Source: Flavobacterium sp. (GTDB lineage Bacteria; Bacteroidota; Bacteroidia; Flavobacteriales; Flavobacteriaceae). Taken from it: DNA of 8,368 bases. Location of the stretch: NCBI GenBank assembly GCA_004296145.1, contig SEBM01000145.1, positions 1 to 8,368 on the forward strand, written 5' to 3'. Below the pieces are notes generated by a model that was not told where the DNA came from, did no database searches, and was given only the letters and a program-made list of their open reading frames with translations. How positions within the stretch are numbered: position 1 is the stretch's first letter; each line of letters opens with the position of its first letter. Shown in pieces: positions 1 to 5,226 of the stretch. The translations under genes and the position numbers were made by a program.

Positions 1-29
1 ACAATTATGTTATATTTATAACAATTTAA

Positions 30-37
30 TATATTTG
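30..37 (+). promoter_or_regulatory. candidate -7 promoter box for the saccharopine dehydrogenase gene
   Basis: TATATTTG matches the Bacteroidetes -7 consensus TAnnTTTG exactly. The start codon follows 17 nt later, which would give a leader of only about 10 nt. No good TTG -33 element is visible about 19 nt upstream (TATG at 6-9 is the nearest). A 7/8 match, TATATTTA at 11-18, is an alternative that would leave a more usual leader. The window begins at base 1, so elements further upstream are not visible. Confidence 0.45.
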
Positions 38-54
38 TGTTATATATTTAAAAT

Positions 55-1419
55 ATGAGACGCATTTTAATTATCGGGGCTGGTCGGTCAGCTTCTTCCC
101 TAATACGCTATTTACTATCAAAATCTGAAAGTGAAAACCTTCATCTTGTTGTTGCTGATTTATCTTTGGCTTTGGCCGAAAAAAAAACACAGAAACATCC
201 GAATGCTACTGCAATTGCTTTAGATATATTTAATACGGAAGAAAGAAAATCAGCCATTGAAAACGCATCTATTGTGATTTCGATGCTTCCGGCACATTTG
301 CATATTGAAATTGCAAAAGACTGCCTTCAGTTTAAAAAACATCTTGTCACCGCTTCTTATATAAGTGATGCCATGCAGGAATTAAATCTGGAAGCAAGAG
401 CCAACAATCTTATTTTTATGAATGAAATTGGCCTTGACCCGGGAATTGATCATATGAGCGCCATGAAAGTCATTGACGAAATCAGGGCAAAAGGCGGCAA
501 TATGTTACTTTTTGAATCTTTTTGCGGCGGATTGGTTGCTCCGGAATCTGATAATAACTTGTGGAATTATAAATTTACCTGGGCACCCCGAAATGTAGTT
601 CTGGCCGGACAGGGCGGCGCAGCAAAATTTGTTCAGGAAGGGACTTATAAATATATTCCGTATTGTAATTTGTTTCGTAGAACAGAATTTCTTGAAGTGG
701 AAGGTTACGGAAAATTCGAAGCGTATTCGAACCGTGATTCTCTTAAATATCGTTCTATTTATGGTTTGGATGATATTCTGACTTTATACAGAGGAACAAT
801 TCGCAGAGTTGGTTTCTCTAAAGCCTGGAATATGTTTGTACAACTCGGAATGACAGATGACAGTTATGTTATGGAAGATTCTGAAAACATGAGTTACCGT
901 CAGTTTGTAAACTCGTTCCTGCCCTATCACCCAACCGATTCTGTAGAAATTAAAACCCGATTGATTTTAAAAATCGATCAGGACGATATAATGTGGGACA
1001 AACTTTTGGAATTGGATTTATTTAACCCAAACAAAAAAGTGAATCTCCCAAACGCCACACCGGCACAAATTTTAGAAAAAATTCTTTCTGACAGCTGGAG
1101 TCTTGAACCTGAAGATAAAGACATGATTGTTATGTATCATAAATTCGGGTATGAACTAAACGGCAAAAAAGAGCAAATCGATTCTAAAATGGTTTGCATT
1201 GGAGACGACCAAACCTATACCGCAATGGCAAAAACCGTTGGATTACCGGTTGCAATGGCAACTTTATTGATCTTAAATGGAAAAATAACAACTCCAGGCG
1301 TTCAGCTTCCTATTACTAAAGAAGTTTATGAGCCTATTTTAAAAGAATTAGAAGAGTATGGTGTTGTTTTTAACGAACAGACTATGCCTTATTTTGGCTA
1401 TAATCCCGACCTATTTTAG
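55..1419 (+). CDS. saccharopine dehydrogenase family protein (Lys9/AASS-type)
   Basis: A 454-residue protein of the saccharopine reductase/dehydrogenase (L-glutamate-forming) family, a cytoplasmic NAD(P)-dependent enzyme that interconverts saccharopine with aminoadipate semialdehyde plus glutamate. The N-terminal Rossmann fold opens with a glycine motif GAGRSAS (residues 8-14). The family signatures NEIGLDPGIDHM (123-134) and SFCGGLVAPE (155-164) are clear, and the following substrate-binding region with NYKFTWAPRNV (171-181) is typical of Lys9 and the C-terminal half of animal AASS. Length is normal for stand-alone versions. The ATG is preceded by an A/T-rich leader, as is usual in Bacteroidetes. 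The gene is monocistronic here: its own terminator follows and the next genes point the other way. No lysine-ketoglutarate reductase or other lysine-pathway gene is present, so whether it works in lysine breakdown or another pathway cannot be decided from the window. Confidence 0.9.
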   Translation: MRRILIIGAGRSASSLIRYLLSKSESENLHLVVADLSLALAEKKTQKHPNATAIALDIFNTEERKSAIENASIVISMLPAHLHIEIAKDCLQFKKHLVTASYISDAMQELNLEARANNLIFMNEIGLDPGIDHMSAMKVIDEIRAKGGNMLLFESFCGGLVAPESDNNLWNYKFTWAPRNVVLAGQGGAAKFVQEGTYKYIPYCNLFRRTEFLEVEGYGKFEAYSNRDSLKYRSIYGLDDILTLYRGTIRRVGFSKAWNMFVQLGMTDDSYVMEDSENMSYRQFVNSFLPYHPTDSVEIKTRLILKIDQDDIMWDKLLELDLFNPNKKVNLPNATPAQILEKILSDSWSLEPEDKDMIVMYHKFGYELNGKKEQIDSKMVCIGDDQTYTAMAKTVGLPVAMATLLILNGKITTPGVQLPITKEVYEPILKELEEYGVVFNEQTMPYFGYNPDLF

Positions 1420-1463
1420 ATCTGGCTTAGTTTTTTTTTGAGAATTTTTTTAGTTTTTAATTT

Positions 1464-1499
1464 ATCCGCTTCAATCTCCTTTTGAAGCGGATTTTTTAT
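1464..1499 (+). terminator. Rho-independent terminator after the saccharopine dehydrogenase gene
   Basis: An 11-bp perfect stem, ATCCGCTTCAA (1464-1474) with TTGAAGCGGAT (1482-1492), has a 7-nt loop and is followed by TTTTTTATT. It lies 45 nt after the stop codon. On the minus strand the hairpin is followed by A-rich rather than T-rich sequence, so it looks functional only for the plus-strand gene. Confidence 0.88.
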
Positions 1500-1506
1500 T
1501 TGTTTT

Positions 1507-2733
1507 TTATTTTTCAGCCTGAATTGTAATAGGTAAATCGTAAAGTACACGAACAGGTTTTCCGTCCTGAGTTCCCGGAGTCCATTTTGGAGATAGTTTT
1601 AAAACTCTGATTACCTCTTCCCCTAATCCAAAACCGGGATCCTTTACTATTTTATATTCAGATAAACTTCCGTCTTGTTCGACCATGAATTGCACATAAA
1701 GTTTTGTGTCTATTTTGTTTTTAGAAGCTTCTGAAGGCATTTTATAATTTTTCCCTACAAATTGAAAAAAAGCATTAAGTCCACCCGGAAATTCTGGTTT
1801 TTTTACATTTGTTGTATCAGAACCAATAGAAAAATCATCTTGCATTTCGGTTTTACTGTTGTCCTTTTGAGCTATACTTTTTGTACTAAAAACGAATAGT
1901 AATAAACTACAAATCAAACCAGTGGCAATTATTTTAATTGTGGCTCTGATCGGGGATTCTTTTTTTGTCATCATAAGAAAACGTTTTTTAGTTATTAAAT
2001 AATTAATGTTACTCGCAAGTGCAATATTGGTTTTATTAGAAGCTATTTCGAGTAATAATTTCTGATAATCAGAAACTGAATTAAACTGAATATTTACTGC
2101 TTCATCGGCCAGAAATTCATGATTCAGTTTTATTGCTTTTTTGTAAAAAATAAGGATTGGGTTAAACCAAAATATTATTTGTAAAAATGTTGTGAAAAGA
2201 ATATCCAAGGTATGTTTTTGGCGTAAATGTGCTTTTTCGTGCGCAATTAATTCTAATGGAATCCTGCCATTTTCAAACTCTGCCTTATTAATAAAAATAA
2301 AACTCCAAAAAGAATGAGGCAATATTGATTCCTGTACTAAAACCACTTTTTCGCCGCTAATAAATCGTACTTCATTTGTTTTTACATTTTTATAAAAAGA
2401 ATATAAGTTTAAAGCAAAACGCAATGTCAATATAGAAACAACAAATAAGTAAAGTCCCAAAATAATACTACTCAAATTCAGATTTTCTATAAATGTTGCT
2501 AAACTTTCATTGCTTTTCTGAATCACCAATTCATCTAATTGAACATATCCTATTTTATTCGAAATCGAAGATTCGAAAGAGACAAACTGCAATGGAATTA
2601 TTAGACTAAAAACTAAACTCAAAAGCAGATAAGCACGATTAAATCGGAACATTTTTTCACTTTCAAGCCATAATTTATATACTGCATAAAAAACCAAAAG
2701 CAGTATTCCGGATTTTAAAAGATAGTTTATCAT
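1507..2733 (-). CDS. M56 family (BlaR1-like) membrane metallopeptidase with C-terminal TonB-like domain
   Basis: A 408-residue inner-membrane protein. Hydrophobic segments lie near residues 3-20, 35-50, 88-108, 178-196 and 266-285. Between the third and fourth is the zinc protease motif HEKAH (165-169, HExxH type), and NHEFLADEAV (204-213) supplies the likely third ligand, Glu206. After the last membrane segment a linker leads to a TonB-C-like domain (about 311-408, opening with FPGG) that would face the periplasm. In BlaR1/MecR1 relatives the protease inactivates the partner BlaI/MecI repressor after a signal. Here the penicillin-binding sensor domain of classical BlaR1 is absent and the TonB-like domain takes its place, a layout I recall as common in Bacteroidetes. 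The gene overlaps the repressor gene by 4 nt (ATGA), indicating translational coupling. The inducing signal is unknown. No minus-strand terminator is apparent after it. Confidence 0.9.
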   Translation of the reverse strand: MINYLLKSGILLLVFYAVYKLWLESEKMFRFNRAYLLLSLVFSLIIPLQFVSFESSISNKIGYVQLDELVIQKSNESLATFIENLNLSSIILGLYLFVVSILTLRFALNLYSFYKNVKTNEVRFISGEKVVLVQESILPHSFWSFIFINKAEFENGRIPLELIAHEKAHLRQKHTLDILFTTFLQIIFWFNPILIFYKKAIKLNHEFLADEAVNIQFNSVSDYQKLLLEIASNKTNIALASNINYLITKKRFLMMTKKESPIRATIKIIATGLICSLLLFVFSTKSIAQKDNSKTEMQDDFSIGSDTTNVKKPEFPGGLNAFFQFVGKNYKMPSEASKNKIDTKLYVQFMVEQDGSLSEYKIVKDPGFGLGEEVIRVLKLSPKWTPGTQDGKPVRVLYDLPITIQAEK

Positions 2734-3101
2734 TTTTTCTTTTTTTGAATTTCACTGTCAATTATTTTTTTGAGTTCTTCCAGTTCCGAAGTTGATAAAT
2801 TGGTTTCGGTAGTAAAAAAAGAAGCAAATTGCGAAGCCGAATTGTTAAAGAAATTACTAATCAGGCCTTTTACATGTTTGGAGAAATAATCTGTTTTCTC
2901 CACCAACGGATAATATTCTCTGGAATTCCCGAATTCATTATAAGCGATGAATTTTTTATCGATCATTCTTTTCAATAAAGTGGCCACGGTTGTCGTAGCC
3001 GGTTTTGGTTTCGGATACGCTTCGAGCAAATCTTTCATGAATGCTTTCTCAAGCTTCCATAAATGTTCCATTAATTGTTCTTCTGAGTTTGATAGTTGCA
3101 T
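2730..3101 (-). CDS. BlaI/MecI/CopY family transcriptional repressor
   Basis: A 123-residue protein of normal length for the family. Residues 1-73 form the winged-helix DNA-binding domain: the opening SNSEEQLMEHLWKLEKAFMKDL, the recognition-helix region around TTTVATLLKRMIDKKFI (37-53), and a wing ending in REYYPLV. Residues 74-123 form the helical dimerisation tail, which ends in a lysine run. BlaI-type repressors bind TACA/TGTA dyads as dimers and are removed when the M56 partner triggers their cleavage. The 4-nt overlap with the M56 gene identifies that protein as the partner. The start codon is preceded by TTAAAAAAAA, an A-rich Bacteroidetes-type initiation region. No TACA/TGTA dyad lies in the 100 nt directly upstream. 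The matching operator is instead before the DUF6624 gene, which suggests the repressor is the second gene of that operon. Confidence 0.92.
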   Translation of the reverse strand: MQLSNSEEQLMEHLWKLEKAFMKDLLEAYPKPKPATTTVATLLKRMIDKKFIAYNEFGNSREYYPLVEKTDYFSKHVKGLISNFFNNSASQFASFFTTETNLSTSELEELKKIIDSEIQKKKK

Positions 3102-3108
3102 TTTTTTT

Positions 3109-3144
3109 TAAGGTACTAAGTTACTGAGAGGCTAAGATTCTAAG
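3109..3144. repeat. 8-bp-periodic TAAGNNNN repeat before the repressor gene
   Basis: TAAG occurs at 3109, 3117, 3133 and 3141, with TGAG at 3125, giving five units spaced exactly 8 bp. On the other strand the units read CTTANNNN, mostly CTTAGNNN. A related array with the same period is at 5191-5226 in the opposite orientation. From memory, CTTAGCGN/CTTTGCGG arrays are scattered through Flavobacterium intergenic DNA. The array sits directly before the repressor start codon, inside the likely operon. Confidence 0.65.
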
Positions 3145-3145
3145 C

Positions 3146-3213
3146 TTTCTATACTATACTTTCGATTCTCTCTTTTTTCTATATTCTATTCTCTATTTTC
3201 TCTAATCTATTTT
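3146..3213 (-). repeat. degenerate purine-rich ATAGA/AGAGA repeat
   Basis: On the minus (mRNA) strand this stretch is almost entirely A and G with interspersed T, built from imperfect copies of AATAGA, ATAGAGAA and AGAGAGAA. It begins inside the last codons of the DUF6624 gene and fills the gap to the repressor gene. No hairpin with a T tract is present, so it does not look like a terminator. It resembles a decayed microsatellite. Confidence 0.45.
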
Positions 3214-4167
3214 TCTTTTCTCCTTACTAATTCTTTCTAATTCGGGAAGTTCTTTTTTATAGGCTTCAACATCCCAGGCAATATTCCATTGTTTAAGATA
3301 ATCGGCTAACGGTCCTAATCCGACTTCGGCACGTCTTTTATCGACGTTGTCCGGATCTTCAAGTGGCAATACAAATTGCCCTTTTCCCTGCATCATTGAA
3401 AACTGACTTCCGTATATTTGTTTACGGTTTTCTCTCAAAGCCACTCTGTCTTCCAGCAACGCGAGTGAACTTCCTTTTGCATTTCCTTTTTTAACGGCTT
3501 CGTGCATCATTGGCAGATATTTTTGCTGGTTTTTTATATCTGCATGCTGAATGACCAAAAATAAAGTCTGATTGGCTTGTGAACCTACAACATCCGGACC
3601 AACCCATCCTTTCTCGTCTAATATCTTTACGATCTTAATCAAATTGATACTGTCTTTATAGTTCATGATTTTCCCCAGACTGTCTATTTTCTTTTTATCC
3701 GATTTCGGGTCTTTATAAACAACCATAAATTCACTTCTTATTTCCTGATCTTCCTTATAAATAGTCAAAAGTTCTTTTTGCAGCGGTTTATCATAATTGG
3801 CTTCCAGAACATCTAATTTTTTTTGAAATCTGGCCAAAAGCTTTTCCCATTCTTTTTGATTTTGCAAAGATTTTAAATCGCTGTCTATTTTCATATGTGT
3901 TATGCTTTCATAACCATTATCTACGGCAAGATTCAGCCAGTTAAATGCATTTTTTTTGTCATTCTGTAAAGCTGCAGAACAAGCTGCGTTGTACAAATCA
4001 GATGCGTTTTTATGTTCTTTTTTAAATGCTTCTTTATAGTAAAATACAGATGATTTAAAATCTTTTGCACGATAACAGAAATCTGCTTTTTGAACCCATT
4101 CTTTATAAGCTTGCGCTTGCAGCAAAAGGCAATTTAGAAGTACACAAACTGCGATTAGTTTTTTCAT
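3202..4167 (-). CDS. secreted TPR-repeat and DUF6624 domain protein
   Basis: A 321-residue protein with a signal peptide (MKK, hydrophobic core 4-16, likely cleavage after AQA at 18-20), so probably periplasmic. Residues 21-115 resemble tetratricopeptide repeats (for example DFKSSVFYYKEAFKKE and SDLYNAACSAALQNDKKNA). Residues about 130-298 match my memory of DUF6624: GWVGPDVVGSQANQ (187-200), LFLVIQHADI (202-211), the LLEDRVALRENRKQIYGSQF region (237-256), and a closing GLGPLADYL. The function of DUF6624 is unknown to me. It is the first gene of the presumed operon with the repressor and M56 protease, 100 nt upstream of the repressor with no terminator between. The promoter before it carries a BlaI-type operator, so it is probably the main regulated output, or part of sensing. 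The start is supported by the signal peptide and by the promoter 84 nt upstream. Confidence 0.82.
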   Translation of the reverse strand: MKKLIAVCVLLNCLLLQAQAYKEWVQKADFCYRAKDFKSSVFYYKEAFKKEHKNASDLYNAACSAALQNDKKNAFNWLNLAVDNGYESITHMKIDSDLKSLQNQKEWEKLLARFQKKLDVLEANYDKPLQKELLTIYKEDQEIRSEFMVVYKDPKSDKKKIDSLGKIMNYKDSINLIKIVKILDEKGWVGPDVVGSQANQTLFLVIQHADIKNQQKYLPMMHEAVKKGNAKGSSLALLEDRVALRENRKQIYGSQFSMMQGKGQFVLPLEDPDNVDKRRAEVGLGPLADYLKQWNIAWDVEAYKKELPELERISKEKRKID

Positions 4168-4226
4168 ATTTTTTTGGTTTGGTTGGTATTTTTTTGCTCC
4201 AAAAGCAATTCTTCGTTAGTATTTGC

Positions 4227-4260
4227 TCTACATTCATAGACGTATCTCTACAAATGTAGA
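4227..4260 (-). promoter_or_regulatory. tandem BlaI/CopY-type operator (TACA-N2-TGTA dyads)
   Basis: TCTACAAATGTAGA (4247-4260) is a perfect 6+2+6 inverted repeat containing TACAAATGTA, which fits the TACANNTGTA dyad recognised by CopY/MecI/BlaI repressors. TCTACATTCATAGA (4227-4240) is a weaker copy: the left arm is identical and the right arm has two mismatches. Their centres are exactly 20 bp apart, close to two helical turns, so two dimers would bind the same face. The perfect copy overlaps the -7 box and the weaker one lies just downstream of the predicted start point. Since a gene for such a repressor lies downstream, autoregulation of the operon is the simplest reading. This is inference from sequence. 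Confidence 0.72.
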
Positions 4261-4281
4261 ATTAAATTTTAAACAAACAAA
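4251..4281 (-). promoter_or_regulatory. promoter of the DUF6624-repressor-M56 operon
   Basis: Read on the minus strand: TTTG (4281-4278), 19 nt, then TACATTTG (4258-4251). This matches the Bacteroidetes consensus TTTG / TAnnTTTG with standard spacing. A second TTTG (4277-4274) would give a 15-nt spacer. The predicted transcript start is near 4244, leaving a leader of about 76 nt before the ATG at 4167. Confidence 0.75.
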
Positions 4282-4294
4282 TTTTCTGACAAAA

Positions 4295-4329
4295 AAAAAA
4301 TCCGCTTCTGTATAGGAAACGGATTTTTT
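4295..4329. terminator. bidirectional Rho-independent terminator
   Basis: AAAAAATCCG-C-TTC (4295-4308) pairs with GAA-A-CGGATTTTTT (4316-4329) around a 7-nt loop, with one C-A mismatch. A and T tracts flank the core symmetrically, so both strands give a T run after the hairpin. It insulates the operon promoter from the region to its right. The nearest minus-strand gene that could end here is the TonB-C-like gene, 300 nt away. Confidence 0.75.
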
Positions 4330-4398
4330 GTTGTTGAAGAACTGAAAATCAGCTAACAATAATTTTAGACTAAATTTCTTATTCCCACAGATGCGTTA

Positions 4399-4470
4399 GG
4401 GATAGAAGCGGCATCCTTTTTATTTTTTCTTTAAAAATAAAAAGATATAGCGGATAGCCCGGCCGGAGGC
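4399..4470 (+). ncRNA. candidate structured RNA (Flavo-1-like) or interspersed hairpin element
   Basis: The centre is a perfect 12-bp stem, CTTTTTATTTTT (4416-4427) with AAAAATAAAAAG (4433-4444), with a 5-nt loop. The flanks are GGGATAGAAGCGGCATC on the left and ATATAGCGGATAGCCCGG on the right. GC (4411-4412) can pair with GC (4450-4451) across a purine-rich internal loop, and GGG near 4399-4401 with CCC at 4458-4460. From memory, this pattern (GAAGCGGCATCC, variable A/T stem, GATATAGCGGATAGCCCG) recurs in Flavobacterium intergenic regions, with a variable inner stem and constant flanks. I think it may be the Flavo-1 RNA motif (Rfam RF01705), but I cannot confirm it. Strand and ends are uncertain. 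Confidence 0.5.
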
Positions 4471-4482
4471 AACGTCCAAAAT

Positions 4483-4568
4483 CAATGGCAATGGCAATGG
4501 CAATAGCAATTTCAAAATCAAAACCAATGGCAAAAATCAATATCAATCTCAATTTCAAAAATCAATTC
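4483..4568. repeat. imperfect hexamer repeat, CAANNN (CAATGG core)
   Basis: About fourteen units begin with CAA at 6-bp spacing, with occasional 5- or 7-bp slips. The first three are identical (CAATGG at 4483, 4489 and 4495), followed by CAATAG, CAATTT, CAAAAT, CAAAAC, CAATGG and more degenerate units. The CAA-NNN frame contains TAG in the fourth unit, so it does not encode a Gln-X peptide. It looks like a decaying microsatellite next to the hairpin element. Confidence 0.75.
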
Positions 4569-4630
4569 AAGTTTAAATTCTAAATTTCAACTAAAATATT
4601 GATCTTGAATATTTTACTGAAAGCATTTTT

Positions 4631-5092
4631 TCATTCCTTATCAAAATAAAGACGTTCTTTTTTCTTATTGCTTGTATCGATATATATTATGAATATCTTT
4701 TTGCTTTTGATTGGCTTTCCGTTCACCTTTGCGGGAATCCATTGTGGAGACATTTTAAAAACACGTTCAGTTTCTTCTTCTAAACCATATCCCAGATTGC
4801 TTAAAGTTTTGATGTCTGACAAAAAACCGTTTTTCTCTATCGTAAATTGTAAAGGGATTTTTCCTTTTACTTTGTTTCTAACAGCTTTGGCAGGAATTTT
4901 AAAATTATGACTGACAAAATCAATCAGTTTGTATTTTCCTCCGGGAAAATCGGCAGCTATTTCTACAGCAATAACATACGTTTCTTTTGAACCTTTTTCT
5001 TTTTCAATTGGCGTGATTTGCTGAGCTATATTTTTAGAACTGACTAAAATCATCAGGATGATGATAAATCGCTGTTTAATTATTTTTTTCAT
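4631..5092 (-). CDS. small secreted TonB C-terminal-like domain protein
   Basis: A 153-residue protein with a signal peptide (KK at 2-3, hydrophobic stretch 8-18, likely cleavage near NIAQ at 21-24) followed by a single TonB-C-like domain (about 45-140) that opens with FPGG (49-52) and contains GYGLEEE (101-107) and SPQWIPAKVNGKP (115-127). Unlike true TonB it has no membrane anchor with a proline-rich spacer, so it cannot transmit ExbBD energy itself. Its domain aligns without gaps to the tail of the M56 protein in this window (about 35 of 79 positions identical by hand count). It is transcribed leftward in its own unit. The 3' end of the dipeptidase unit lies just upstream, with a terminator between. 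Function unknown; a periplasmic binding partner or decoy of the M56 sensor domain is one possibility. Confidence 0.75.
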   Translation of the reverse strand: MKKIIKQRFIIILMILVSSKNIAQQITPIEKEKGSKETYVIAVEIAADFPGGKYKLIDFVSHNFKIPAKAVRNKVKGKIPLQFTIEKNGFLSDIKTLSNLGYGLEEETERVFKMSPQWIPAKVNGKPIKSKKIFIIYIDTSNKKKERLYFDKE

Positions 5093-5120
5093 ACTATTGA
5101 ATTGTAGTAAAGCTAAAATA

Positions 5121-5149
5121 AAAAAATCCGCTCAGAAATGAGCGGATTT
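5121..5149 (-). terminator. Rho-independent terminator of the dipeptidase gene
   Basis: An 11-bp perfect stem, AAATCCGCTCA (5124-5134) with TGAGCGGATTT (5139-5149), has a 4-nt GAAA loop on the plus strand (TTTC on the minus-strand RNA). On the minus strand it is followed by TTTTTTATTTT. It lies 75 nt after the dipeptidase stop codon and 32 nt before the TonB-C-like start codon, separating the two units. Confidence 0.85.
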
Positions 5150-5167
5150 ATATTGAAGTCAACTTTA

Positions 5168-5226
5168 CTAAGTTAAGAAACTTAAAAAAACTTAGCTTCT
5201 TAGCGCCTTTGCGGCAAAAAAACTTA
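5168..5226. repeat. CTTAGNNN 8-bp-periodic repeat with inverted CTAAGTT arm
   Basis: CTTAGCTT (5191), CTTAGCGC (5199), CTTTGCGG (5207), a decayed unit (5215) and CTTA (5223, overlapping the dipeptidase stop codon) keep an exact 8-bp period. CTAAGTT (5168-5174) is the reverse complement of AACTTAG (5189-5195), giving a 7-bp inverted repeat. It is related to the array at 3109-3144. Confidence 0.65.

Larger units (their letters stand above)
4330..4630. other. non-coding gap between operon promoter and TonB-C-like gene
   Basis: About 300 bp without a credible gene; stop codons interrupt all frames. It contains a strong hairpin element with an unusually GC-rich edge (4399-4470) and a CAANNN repeat (4483-4568), described separately. 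I see no exact TAnnTTTG box on the plus strand before the hairpin element. Confidence 0.7.

Noticed and set aside
1507..3101. A beta-lactam resistance regulatory locus
   Set aside because: There is no beta-lactamase, and the M56 protein lacks the penicillin-binding sensor domain, so the BlaI/BlaR1 names indicate family only.
4193..4228. TTTGCTC direct repeat (4194-4200 and 4222-4228) and a weak TTGCT/AGCAA hairpin in the operon leader
   Set aside because: The stem is only 5 bp and the repeat is short in AT-rich DNA; I see no reason to call it regulatory.
4065..4259. A 64-codon plus-strand open frame
   Set aside because: It covers the signal-peptide region of the DUF6624 gene plus its promoter and operator, with no leader or conserved features.
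4483..4568. The hexamer array as a CRISPR array or repeat-peptide gene
   Set aside because: Units are 6 bp with no spacers, and the CAA-NNN frame is closed by TAG.
4668..4910. An 80-codon plus-strand open frame
   Set aside because: It is antisense to the TonB-C-like gene, whose family features are clear.
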